64,000 nt of DNA from Charina bottae (Eukaryota > Chordata > Lepidosauria > Squamata > Charinaidae). The position numbers and the translations under genes were made by a program. Shown here one piece after another: positions 46,931-57,110 of the stretch (position 1 is its first letter; the number at the start of each line of letters is the position of its first letter). Under the pieces are notes generated by a model, which was not told the origin of the DNA, did no database searches, and was given only the letters and a program-made list of their open reading frames with translations. The stretch covers positions 70,843,414-70,907,413 of the forward strand of contig JALMGJ010000002.1 of NCBI GenBank assembly GCA_023362775.1. Direction: 5' to 3'.

Positions 46931-47090
46931 GCAAGCCAGTTTGGTTTAGTACGTCAGGCACCAGGCTAGAAACCGGGAGAACGTGAGGCAAGGGCAAACC
47001 ACTTCTGAAAAAAACTTGCCAAGAAACCTGCAGGAACTAATCCAGGCAGTCAACAGGAGTCAACACTGACTTGAAGGCACCAAAAAACAA
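46931..47090 (+). mobile_element. tRNA-headed SINE, Bov-B-tail type, internally deleted
   Basis: GCAAGCCAGTTTGGTTTAGT head runs into GGCAAACCACTTCTGAAAAA, CTTGCCAAGAAACCTGCAGG and GGAGTCAACACTGACTTGAA. Part of the middle is missing. Confidence 0.75.
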
Positions 47091-47153
47091 AGTTTAGGGC
47101 CAGATTATCTCACAGATTATCAATTTCCATATAAGCCTTTTCATCAGTTAATA

Positions 47154-47408
47154 CAGTGCTTCCCAAACTGCCGCGGTTGGCAACACACCAATGGCGGTGG
47201 CGGCACGCACGTTCACGGCGGCAGCGCAGGGGGGCGCACGGCGGCGGCAGCGTGTACAGCAGCAGCAGCTGCGGCGGCCTCACTAAAACGTGGAAGCACT
47301 GATGGCGCGCCGCTGCCGCCGCCACCATACACACCACCACTTCGCAACACACTAAACTGTGTGTTATGACACACTAAAGTATTGCAACACACAGTTTGGA
47401 AAGCTATG
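47154..47408. mobile_element. GTGTGTCGC-family hAT MITE, GC-rich class
   Basis: Ends CAGTGCTTCCCAAACTGCCG and ...CAGTTTGGAAAGCTATG, flanked by AGTTAATA (47146-47153, 47409-47416). Opposite in direction to the copies at 12414 and 16656. Confidence 0.93.
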
Positions 47409-47416
47409 AGTTAATA

Positions 47417-47858
47417 TATGAAGTCCTAATCATTGCTTCAGATATGTAAGATAAGGTAGTAGGTACCCACGAACAGGTCTTTTTCAACTGCAGCATCAAA
47501 ACTGGAATTCTCCCTTTTGAGATATTTCCTTTTTATATATTTATCTGAAAACCATTTTATTTTATAAACGTTCTGATTTAGGGGTTATTTCCTCTTATTG
47601 TACCTTTTTAATCTACTATTTGACATTTAACTTCACTGGCTCCTATCTTAAGCCATTTATTCATATTATTGCTTCTTGTGCATTTTGTAAACTGCTTAGG
47701 GAGAAAAAATAACATAATAGCTCCAAACAAACGTGAATTGTCCTTGCTACTGCTAGAGGGAAACAGTTGAAAGGATTGAGTAAAGAAAAGCCCACCGAGG
47801 ATCTGCCACTGAACAATCCCACTCCAACACAGGGAAAGAGACTTCTTTTGTCTATATA
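47417..47858. other. Unassigned AT-rich DNA
   Basis: No recognised repeat or exon. It is not the 3' continuation of the L2 that resumes beyond the Tc1 at 49464. Confidence 0.5.
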
Positions 47859-47860
47859 TA

Positions 47861-49463
47861 CAGTGGGGCAAAAAAGTATTTAGTCAGCCACCAATTGTGC
47901 AAGTTCTCCCACTTAAAAAGATGAGAGAGGCCTGTAATTGACATCATAGGTAGACCTCAACTATGAGAGACAAAATGAGAAAACAAATCCAGACAATCAC
48001 ATTGTCTGATTCGGAAAGAATTTATTTGCAAATTATGGTGGAAAATAAGTATTTGGTCACCTACAAACAAGCAAGATTTCTGGCTCTCACAGACCTGTAA
48101 CTTCTTCTTTAAGAGGCTCCTCTGTCCTCCACTCATTACCTGTAGTAATGGCACCTGTTTGAACTTGTTATCAGTATAAAAGACACCTGTCCACAACCTC
48201 AAACAGTCACACTCCAAACTCCACTATGGTGAAGACCAAAGAGCTGTCGAAGGACACCAGAAACAAAATTGTAGACCTGCACCAGGCTGGGAAGACTGAA
48301 TCTGCAATAGGCAAGCAGCTTGGTGTGAAGAAATCAACTGTGGGAGCAATAATTAGAAAATGGAAGACATACAAGACCACTGATAATCTCCCTCGATCTG
48401 GGGCTCCACGCAAGATCTCACCCCGTGGGGTCAAAATGATCACAAGAACGGTGAGCAAAAATCCCAGAACCACACGGGGGGACCTAGTGAATGACCTGCA
48501 GAGAGCTGGGACCAACGTAATAAAGGCTACCATCAGTAACACACTACGCCGCCAGGGACTCAGATCCTGCAGTGCCAGACGTGTCCCCCTGCTTAAGCCA
48601 GTACATGTCAGGGCCCATCTGAAGTTTGCTAGAGAGCATTTGGATGATCCAGAAGAGGATTGGGAGAATGTCATATGGTCAGATGAAACCAAAGTAGAAC
48701 TGTTTGGTAGAAACACAACTCGTCGTGTTTGGAGGAGAGAGAATGCTGAGTTGCATCCAAAGAACACCATACCTACTGTGAAGCATGGGGGTGGCAACAT
48801 CATGCTTTGGGGCTGTTTCTCTGCAAAGGGACCAGGACGACTGTTCCGTGTACAGGAAAGAATGAATGGGGCCATGTATCGTGAGATTTTGAGTGCAAAC
48901 CTCCTTCCATCAGCAAGGGCATTGAAGATGAAACGTGGCTGGGTCTTTCAGCATGACAATGATCCCAAACACACCGCCTGGGCAACGAAGGAGTGGCTTC
49001 GTAAGAAGCATTTCAAGGTCCTGGAGTGGCCTAGCCAGTCTCCAGATCTCAACCCCATAGAAAACCTTTGGAGGGAGTTGAAAGTCCGTGTTGCCCAGCG
49101 ACAGCCCCAAAACATCACTGCTCTAGAGGAGATCTGCATGGAGGAATGGGCCAACATACCAGCAACAGTGTGTGCCAACCTTGTGAAGACTTACAGAAAA
49201 GGTTTGACCTCTGTCATTGCCAACAAAGGATATATAACAAAGTATTGAGATGAACTTTTGATATTGACCAAATACTTATTTTCCACCATAATTTGCAAAT
49301 AAATTCTTTCCGAATCAGACAATGTGATTGTCTGGATTTGTTTTCTCATTTTGTCTCTCATAGTTGAGGTCTACCTATGATGTCAATTACAGGCCTCTCT
49401 CATCTTTTTAAGTGGGAGAACTTGCACAATTGGTGGCTGACTAAATACTTTTTTGCCCCACTG
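47861..49463 (+). mobile_element. Complete Tc1-type transposon, 1,603 bp
   Basis: Begins CAGTGGGGCAAAAAAGTATT and ends with its inverse. Left repeat 47861-48059 and right repeat 49265-49463 are 199 bp each, and I find them identical base for base. TA flanks both sides (47859-47860, 49464-49465). A short promoter/leader lies between the left repeat and the transposase ATG at 48226. Identical ends and an intact gene indicate a recent insertion. The end sequence belongs to Tc1 families common in fishes, so horizontal transfer is plausible but not shown here. Confidence 0.97.
48226..49248 (+). CDS. Intact Tc1 transposase, 340 aa
   Basis: The enzyme binds the element's inverted repeats, cuts it out and joins it to TA targets; it would act in the nucleus. 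The first ~110 residues form the paired-like DNA-binding domain: two helix-turn-helix parts, with the GRPR-type linker seen as [12 protein letters not shown] (57-68). The DDE catalytic domain follows: [11 protein letters not shown] with Asp153, [10 protein letters not shown] with Asp244, and [11 protein letters not shown] with Glu279. Spacing is D34E and the length is 340, both standard for Tc1. A glycine-rich GGGN box lies at 168-171. All catalytic residues are present and no stop or frameshift occurs. The ATG is the first one after the left repeat. A TA-rich stretch after the stop leads into the right repeat at 49265. Confidence in family is very high; activity is inferred. Confidence 0.97.
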   Translation: MVKTKELSKDTRNKIVDLHQAGKTESAIGKQLGVKKSTVGAIIRKWKTYKTTDNLPRSGAPRKISPRGVKMITRTVSKNPRTTRGDLVNDLQRAGTNVIKATISNTLRRQGLRSCSARRVPLLKPVHVRAHLKFAREHLDDPEEDWENVIWSDETKVELFGRNTTRRVWRRENAELHPKNTIPTVKHGGGNIMLWGCFSAKGPGRLFRVQERMNGAMYREILSANLLPSARALKMKRGWVFQHDNDPKHTAWATKEWLRKKHFKVLEWPSQSPDLNPIENLWRELKVRVAQRQPQNITALEEICMEEWANIPATVCANLVKTYRKGLTSVIANKGYITKY

Positions 49464-50428
49464 TAGATGTTGAATAGGAAGGGAGAGAGAATAGAATCCT
49501 GCAGCACCTCACAAAGGAAGGGCCTGGGGAACAATCTCTCCCTGCCAACCAACACTAACTGAAACCAGCCTGGAAAAAGGAAGAGAACCTCTGTAAAACG
49601 GGACCCCAATTTCCAACCCACGGAGCTGCCTCAGAAGGATACCATGGTTGATGGTATCAAACACCATCAAGAGATCAAGGAGTACAAGGACAGATGCACT
49701 ACCACCATCCCAGCTCTGCCACAGGTCATCTCAAACGCGACCAAAGTTATGTCAGTACTAAATCCCAGCTTGAATCCTGATTGAAATGGGTCTAAATAAT
49801 CTGTTTCCTCAAGGGTTCTCATCAGCTGCAGACTGACCATCTTCTCAACAACCTTCCCCAGAAAGGGAAGGTTGGAGACCGGCTGATAGTTATCAAAGCC
49901 CATTGGGTCCAAGGACGGCCTCTTGAGGAAGGGGTACACCACAGGTGGCCAAGCTGACAGCACAGAGAGCCCTGTCCACTTTCTCAGGAGTCACTGGTTC
50001 AAACTCAATCCAGATCACACCACCAGACCGTACCCCAGGCACATCGGCCTGCCCTCCCAGTCAGAGTCCATGGTGGAGGTAATCTGAGTGACTTTATTTG
50101 CCAGAGAGCCTGAATAATCCTCCCAGCAGCCCAGCAGATGTTCTGGAGGGCCCTCCCTACCCAATAGGGACCAGGTCACTCTAAAAAAGGTTGCTGGGTG
50201 GCTATCCTCAGACGCAATAATGGTGAAGAAATATTAATGTTTCGCCGCTCTTATCTCCACAAGGTAATCCCTAATATGGGCTCCTACCCATGTCCAGTCA
50301 GACTCACTTTGAGTCTTCCTCCAATGGTGCTCCAGGCATCTCTTCTGGCAGTTCATCTCCTGGAGTTCTTCGGTAAACCAAGGTGCACCCTGGGACTGGC
50401 GCATATAGCAGCAATATGATCCAAAGCC
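49464..50428 (-). mobile_element. L2-type LINE fragment, RT and linker region
   Basis: Minus-strand frame 49667-49963 reads SNLPFLGKVVEKMVSLQLMR, EETDYLDPFQSGFKLG. The region to 50428 matches the linker before RT in the copy at 18084-21254, with frameshifts. The right edge cuts it off near the SPWFTEEL block. The 3' side stops exactly at the Tc1 end and does not continue on the other side. Confidence 0.85.
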
Positions 50429-51038
50429 TCAATTGGTTACAATCACAATTTATTAATGCCATCAACTGATTACAATTACAATTTATTAATGCCATCACAC
50501 AGAACTCTTTGAGAAAGGAGCCTGGGTGATAATGAGATGTGACTATAAACAGAAGTGAATGGTTTTCTCCCTATCCCCCTGTGATCCATCCAAAAGACTA
50601 TGAGTGCAGCAATCAACCACAGAAGATAGCAAGTTTTTCTGATTTGTAATTATTATAATGTAGCATAGTATTACATACTATTGATCACTGACTCCAGTAT
50701 TTCCTCTCCTTTCTATCCCCTCCAAAGCAATTTATGCAAATATACATCAGAAACATTCTAAGTTTCCCATGTTGTCATGGTTGCCAGAGAATTGGCTTTT
50801 GTAGCACAGCACAGTTCCTTAACTACATATTGAAAATGGAGCTTAGCAAGTATTCTGAAGCAGAATATGGTTTAGATATGTCCATCTAACTTCCAGATAG
50901 CTGGAATTGCCCTGTTTCATATTAGGAATGGGCTTTGCCTCCAAGTTGAAACAGTCTTACAGTTTTGCTGAAAGCTACCACCATAACGATTCAAAATAGT
51001 TTGTATATCTCTAACATGACTACTTTAACAATATGTAA
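50429..51038. other. Unassigned non-coding DNA
   Basis: A 29-bp direct repeat (GATTACAATTACAATTTATT-like, 50434-50495) sits next to the L2 edge. No exon. Confidence 0.5.
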
Positions 51039-51047
51039 TACTATAAT

Positions 51048-51278
51048 GAGAGCCAGTTTGATGTAGTGGTTAAGGCATCAGGCTAGAAACTGGGAGCCTG
51101 TGAGTTCTAGTGCTGCCTTAGGCAAGAAGCCAGCTGGGTGACCTTGGGCCAGTCACTTTCTCTCAGCCCTAGGAAGAAGGCAAAGGCAAAACACTTCCGA
51201 AAATCTTGCCAAGAAAACAGCAAGGACTTGTCCAGGCAGTCTCCAAGAATCAGACACAATTGAACGGATAAAAAAATG
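51048..51278 (+). mobile_element. tRNA-headed SINE, Bov-B-tail type, 9-bp duplication
   Basis: GAGAGCCAGTTTGATGTAGT head, GAGTTCTAGTGCTGCCTTAG, CTTGCCAAGAAAACAGCAAG and an AATCAGACACAATTGAACGG end resembling the Bov-B 3' end. Flanked by TACTATAAT (51039-51047, 51279-51287). Confidence 0.9.
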
Positions 51279-51480
51279 TACTATAATACATCATAATAAT
51301 TACTACCATAAAATTAATATTGCTATTTATTTGCCACATTATTTAGGATACTTATGGGGATCGACCTATGTATAAATTTTATTGCACTATGATTGATAGC
51401 TAACAGGATCCTCAATGCAAGTCTTCTATCTCTTTTAAGGGATGTGAATAGCGGCCTATCAAATATAGTTAAAATGTTAT

Positions 51481-52370
51481 ATTCTATTTATTTATTTTGT
51501 ATGGCCGCCCATCTCATCTAAGCAACTCTAGGTGGCTCACAACAGATAAAAACAACAATCCAATAAAAACAAGTTAAAAAACCAATATACAAGCATATAT
51601 ATGCAAATATACATATACACAGGACATATACACAGGAATTAAATTAGAACTTTTACTGCCATCTGGATTTTATTTTATATTTATATTTTATATTTATATT
51701 TTGTATTTATACTTTATGTATTAATTGTGGTTTTATTGTATTTTAATTTTTTAGCTATATTGTAAACCGCCCACAGTCCCTCTTTCGGGGGGAGATGGGC
51801 GGTGGCTAAATTTGGTAAATATAAAAACCATCAATAATCTATTTAAAACAAAAAAAATCATAATCAGCAGCAGAATCAATCCTTACAGTACATCAGCTCA
51901 AGGCAGCCATTGTGAAAGCTCCCCATCACTGCAGAACCCCAAGTCACGGCGGCAGAGCCATGTCTTCAGGGCCTTCCTAAAGGCCGAGAGGGTTTGGGCT
52001 AATAAATGCCAGGGGGATGATGTTCCACAGGGTGGATGCCATGGCAGAAACGGCTCTCTTCCTGGGTCTCGCCAGATGACAATCTTTCGTAGATGAGACC
52101 CATAACGTGCCTCTCCTGCTGGTCCTTATGGGACAGGTAGATGTAACCGGGGAGAGGCAGTCCCTCAAATAACCCAGTCCCATGCCATATAGGGCTTTAT
52201 AGATCATAACCAGCACCTTGAATCAAACCCAGAAGCATACTGGCAAACAATGCAGCTTGCAGAGCATAGGTGTAATGTGCGCTGATCAAGGAGCGTGCAT
52301 AACTGCCCATACTGCTGCATTCTGCGCCAGCTGCAGCTTCTGGATGGTCTTCAAATATTATTCTGAATGA
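51481..52370 (-). mobile_element. L2-type LINE 3' part, interrupted by a plus-strand L2 end
   Basis: On plus, 51501-51540 holds the CGCCCATCTCATCTAAGCAA 3' UTR box. 51850-52365 holds the antisense C-terminus with GAGCCATGTCTTCAGGGCCT and GCTGCATTCTGCGCCAGCTG. The frame 51977-52216 shows YKALYGMGLGYLRDCLSPV. Older than the copy at 17894, judging by its changes. Confidence 0.8.
51645..51822 (+). mobile_element. L2-type LINE 3' UTR inserted in an opposite L2
   Basis: TTTTACTGCCATCTGGATTT, repeated TTTATATTTATAT, then TGTAAACCGCCCACAGTCCC and GGGGGGAGATGGGCGGTGGC, the sense-strand L2 terminus. It interrupts the minus-strand copy 51481-52370. Confidence 0.75.
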
Positions 52371-52920
52371 ATGAACATTTATTATCATAGACCAAGACCA
52401 GATCATGATTCTGAATGTATGCTGACTGTGGGAAGATTTTCTGCTGCCCACTTCCTACCCATATTTAATTTTTTAAAAAGATGGAAAAGTAGCTCACAAA
52501 GGCCATTAATGTCTATATAGATTGAATTATTCTTTGGCCCTTTTTGAAAAAGATTTATTTTTTTCTATGGTAAGAGGACACAGGAAATTTAGATTTGGGC
52601 AATGGCATTATCATCCTATAAAATTTTAATGAATAAGCCATGGCAGTTGCACAATAAACATTGTGCCTGGAAGCAAACAATATATGGTATAATAATCCTG
52701 TCCTTTTTCTTCTTTTCTTTCTAACTGAATATTATAAATAGTGACAACCTGCTTGCAATTCAAAACTTTGCATTGTATCATTTGTATTTATATTATAAGC
52801 ACATGCTGCAAGCCATAGGGAGAAAAGCAATTGCAAGAAGAAGAGAATATACTCCAACCTCAAGTTGTTGTTGTTGTTGTTGTTGTTATTTTCTTTAAAT
52901 AGTAGATGCATGAAACTGAC
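52371..52920. other. Unassigned non-coding DNA with (GTT)n
   Basis: A (TTG)n microsatellite at 52864-52887 precedes the 5S-headed SINE. Otherwise nothing was recognised. Confidence 0.5.
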
Positions 52921-53140
52921 AGGTGGCAGCTGTCCAACCTTATCAGGGCTTGAAAGCTAAGCAGGATTGGGCCTTATTAGTAGCTGGATGGAAAACCATG
53001 AAGGAATTATAGTGCTGTAGGCTAGGCTTGGAAATCAGAAAAACATCCCAGAAGGAGGAAATGGCAAACAACTTCCATATTGTTGCCACAAAAGCACCAT
53101 GGATGTGATACCCACCAGGAGGCCAAACATCTGTGAGTCT
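52921..53140 (+). mobile_element. 5S-rRNA-headed SINE
   Basis: 52950-53023 follows 5S rRNA: TTGAAAGCTAAGCAGGATTG, GGCCTTATTAGTAGCTGGAT GG, then AGTGCTGTAGGCT, covering box A/C of the internal 5S promoter. The body continues CAGAAGGAGGAAATGGCAAA, CTTCCATATTGTTGCC, ending near CCATGGATGTGAT. Diverged copy, not a 5S gene. Confidence 0.8.
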
Positions 53141-53861
53141 GTCACAAGGATGATAAGTAGCAGGTGGGAGTAGGAGTTAGCTTAGTTTCCCACAGGAAGA
53201 TTTTCCCATAGGCAAGACAAAGGGCAGGGGGCACGATGAGCTGGCAAACGAAGGTAGAGACTAAAAAATCAGGGGGAACTCTGGGAAGAAGGGGCTGTAA
53301 TAGCTGGCAGCCTAAGTAGATCAAAACAGTACTGGCTGATGAAGATGCATTGTTTTAGTAAAGAGCAATGTTGGCTGAAGATCCTGAGATAGACTGAGAA
53401 GTTCTGACCTATATCAAAGCTCAAGACCTCTGAAGTGTTCCAGGGCAAGTTCAAAGAAGATTGCTGAAAAGAGTTGCAGGTTCGAGTGTGGCCCAAGATA
53501 ATAAAGATGAGGAGGTACTATGGGACCTTTTTTTACCCCAGATAACTTCTCAGACACTAAAATGGAAGAAAATAAGAGGTTCCACCAGCCACAGAAACTG
53601 GAAGCCGGTAGCAACCTGAGTGGGAGAGAATGCTAGCCTGTTTCTTTAACCCTTTACTTACCTCTAAGTAAAAAGTAGAATACTTAGAAATAACCATGTG
53701 TGCGTATGTGTTAGACAAACGTTATCCCTTACAAACATACACAGAGAAAACTTAGGCTGCAATATTCAGTACAGAAAAAAGTGTTCTATTCCAAAATATT
53801 TTAAGCTCAAGTTGCTGTATTACTTTTGTAAGTAGGCAAAGGAACAAAGGACCATGTAATG
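53141..53861. other. Unassigned non-coding DNA
   Basis: No recognised repeat or exon. Confidence 0.5.
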
Positions 53862-53863
53862 TA

Positions 53864-54057
53864 CAGTACTGCTTAAAAGTTTGTGAACCCTTTTGAATAT
53901 TCAATATTTCTGTATAAATGTGACCTAAAAGGTTATCTGTTCTCCATACAAGTCCTAAAACTAGATAAAGAGAACCCAATTAAACAAATGAGTCAAAAAC
54001 ATTATTCTTGTTCATTTATTTATTGAGGAAAATGATCTAAAGCTACATATTTGTATA
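53864..54057 (+). mobile_element. Isolated Tc1-type inverted repeat
   Basis: Begins TA-CAGTACTGCTTAAAAGTT, then GTGAACCC, TAGATAAAGAGAACCCAATT and TTTATTTATTGAGGAAAATG ATC. This matches one end of a second Tc1 family, different from the intact element at 47861. No transposase or opposite end follows, so it is a relic. Confidence 0.75.
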
Positions 54058-54390
54058 GATTTTTTTTATTACCATTTCTACCAATTTCTCTAGGACAGAT
54101 GTTAAACTCACTGGCTTATAACTTCCTGGATTTCCTTTAGTTCCCTTGTTAAAAATTGATATCACACTGGCTACTTTCCAATAAGTCTAATTTGAGTAAC
54201 ATGCTACATCATTTTGGCATGAAGTCAGCAATTTCACATCTGAGTTCTTTAAAAAGTCTTGAGAAGATACCATCAAAACCTGGACATTTGTCATAGTGTA
54301 GCTTCTGAAAATGTCCTGAAATTTCTTGTTACCCTAACTTGTTTTAGCTGTCCTGATTCTCTTCAGTTGAGGAATACTACAAGAGTTCCA
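54058..54390 (-). mobile_element. Ancient CR1 LINE reverse transcriptase scrap
   Basis: Read on minus in pieces: DKCPGFDGIFSRLFKELRCE, then a QCDINF...RKSRKL stretch, corresponding to KSPGPDGIHPRVLKEL and the VVPIFKKG...GNYRP part of true CR1. Heavily decayed. Confidence 0.6.
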
Positions 54391-54565
54391 AAACTTGTGA
54401 TCTTATTTAACAAATAAGAGGTATCCCATTTTCATACAGTAGCCCATATAAAATAAGAAAGATCTAGATTAAAAACAAAACATCAGTTTGGCAGCATTTC
54501 AATTGTAATCAAATGAACTTAATTACCCAAACATAATGAAAGCTTAATTCCTGATATAACTAAGG

Positions 54566-54855
54566 CAGAGCTTTCCAAACTGTGTGTCATGACACGTTAG
54601 TGTGTCGGCTGCAGTGCCTGGGTGTGTCGCGGCGGCTGCTGCCTCTGAGCCCTGCCAGGATTCCGTGCAGGTCCTAGTGCCTGCCTTGTGCCTTGCTGCC
54701 TCCAAACCTGCTGTGATTCCGCGCAGGTCCTGGTGCCTGCCTTGTGCCCTGCTGTAAGAGTGTGTCGCGAAATGATGCCCTGCTGTAAGAGTGTGTCGCG
54801 AAATGATGCATGTCTAAAAAGTGTGTCACCAACATGAAACGTTTGGAAAGCTCTG
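54566..54855. mobile_element. GTGTGTCGC-family hAT MITE with inner duplication
   Basis: Ends CAGAGCTTTCCAAACTGTGT and ...GTTTGGAAAGCTCTG, flanked by AACTAAGG (54558-54565, 54856-54863). A 31-bp tract starting GCCCTGCTGTAAGAGTGTGT is repeated in tandem at about 54747-54808. Confidence 0.95.
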
Positions 54856-54863
54856 AACTAAGG

Positions 54864-56489
54864 AATGACACGTCAACAATGACAAGAGAGATTTCTGCCC
54901 AAGAAGCCAATCAGCAGACTATAATGGAAGATACCAGAAGTTGCTACCATAAGAGCTAAAAGAATTGTTTCTATGATATCATAGCTTTAGTGTAATTACT
55001 TTCCACACATAATCTGATGCTTTTTTCCCTTCATGACATTTATGAAATTTGCACCCAAATAATTTTTGTGGAAATAAAAAAAGTGGGGCGGGGGTACGCA
55101 GGGAAGAAAATTGAAGCTACTTCCTTCGTCAATATATCTGACAAAACCATTATCCTGGGGGATTAAATGAGATAAGAACTTAAGAGATTTGCACAAAATC
55201 ACATTACCCTAAATCCAAGTAATACTACTTTTCAGGTATTAATTTCATTTATTCTATTTGCTTTCCCCTCTATCCAGATAACACTGTGTGCACACACTCC
55301 TCCCTAAAGGAGATCCTCCTACTTTATATGATATAATCCTTCCTTTCTGAAGCTGTAATGAGATGTCTTTGCTTAATCACATTTATTTCTCCTCCTTCCC
55401 ACTTCTCTCACTGATTTGTTTCAAGGCCACAAAGCTGCTGCTGCTCATACATGAACTCATATGCTCAATATCCTCAGCCTAATTCTGGTGGGAGGGATGC
55501 CCAGAGAAACTGCAGTAAAGGAAAACAGATTTGTTAAGTATAAACAGGAAGGCAGAGCTTGGATTGGAAGTGGAACTACTGACCATACGATAAAGCAACA
55601 ATTACTTTATACTATGTACAACATTAAATATTGTATACAAGGTCCAAATTACTTTGAATCATGTACAATTAAATGAGAAGCCCACTTTTCCATATTAGTT
55701 CTATCTTGTTTTCTAAATAAAATCCTGAAAATCACAGAAAAATCAAAGTACACCAAAAGAACAACAATGTAACAAATATATAGAATCAATATTATTTAAC
55801 CAGCTATTTTTAGAACCAAACAAACTGGATTTCTCTAAAGAATTAGACACTGCAATCATTTGCACATTTATTCAAAAGTAAGTCTCATAGAGTAGAATGA
55901 AGCCCGAGCTGCACATAAGATACCAGACAAAGAACAGAACTGAATACAAATATCTCTGATTTTAAGTTACCTGGGGGATTTGCAGGGGAAGGGGCAGGAA
56001 CCTTCTCCTACCTCTCAGTTCTTCGTAGAAAATAGTGTAATAAGGAAAACCAAATTTTGGGAACATTTTCCTCAATATGCTGGAGCACAATTTACTTCAG
56101 CCACAAACTCAGTCAACAGCAACCAGCTCCTCTCCTCAACTTAGACCAGCCCTTCTCCTGAGCTTACTATCAGCAATATAGGATACTGAACCCATACTAA
56201 GGGATTAATGCAGTAATTACAAAAGAAGATTGATAAATGAAGTATGCTCAGAAAGGCTAAGTAATACAAGTATTAATCCATACATGCTTACAGATGAGGC
56301 ACCTTGCATTTCTTCTTTCGTATTCTATCAATCATTTAAGAGCCTGGATTCACAATTTCACGTAATAACTTACCTAAAGTTGGTAATAACTTCCCCTCAA
56401 GAGGGACAGCAACTGAGGGAGGGTGCCTTACCAGGTACCCTGATTCTCAGCCATGCACAGTTCTATAGATCAGCATGTGCACCTTACAG
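54864..56489. other. Unassigned non-coding DNA
   Basis: No exon or named repeat; 55290-55450 has few repeat-like signs and might be conserved, untested. Confidence 0.45.
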
Positions 56490-57110
56490 TTGACTTGGTG
56501 GCAAACTGGCAAACAATGCAACCGCTTCAGAAGTACAATATGTTCACCATAGTTGTCTTCTTTAGCAGGAGGCAACAGCATTTGTCATCAGCTGCAGCTT
56601 CCAGGCCAGTCTCAAGGGTCCTATGTCCAATGTATTACAATAACCTAATCTTAAATTTACCAATATATAGATCGCTTTAGCTAACGGTTTTAGGGGACAC
56701 CAAATTAGTCATTGCTCCTTCAAGGGAAACAGAATCCCTCAGGTAGTTCTAAGGGAACTACTAATGCATAATGCCTACATCCTGTCAGGATCCAGACCAT
56801 TACTCTGTTTAGGCTTGTGCAACACCTCATGGGTCAGATGACATTGTGAAACAGAGTTTGTATAATCAGTATACTGATGAAACTTCATTCTAAATCTCTT
56901 AATAACCAGCGTATGAATGGATTCTATGAATCCAGCCCTGCAAGTAGAAATAAAATCATTGCAGCACTATGTCATCAGTAATACATCATATTTAATGATT
57001 AATAGTTGCTGTATTAGTTTTACTTAATATAATCCTCAGTAAAATTATTGAAAAGAATACTGCAATAAACAGTATCAAAAACTACTAACCTCAAGGAGAA
57101 TCAGTGAAGT
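56490..57110 (-). mobile_element. Ancient L2-type LINE remnant
   Basis: On plus, GCAAACTGGCAAACAATGCA, CAGCTGCAGCTTCCAGGCCA and TCCAATGTATTACAATAACC match the antisense C-terminus of L2. TATAATCAGTATACTGATGA matches the antisense YADDTQLY region, and AACAGTATCAAAAACTACTA the AAFDTVDHG region. Order is conserved but no frame is open. Confidence 0.7.

Noticed and set aside
48207..48875. 222-codon minus-strand frame
   Set aside because: It is antisense to the intact Tc1 transposase, whose motifs explain the region.
52950..53023. 5S rRNA gene
   Set aside because: Only the middle and end of 5S are present, with many changes, and it continues into a SINE body.
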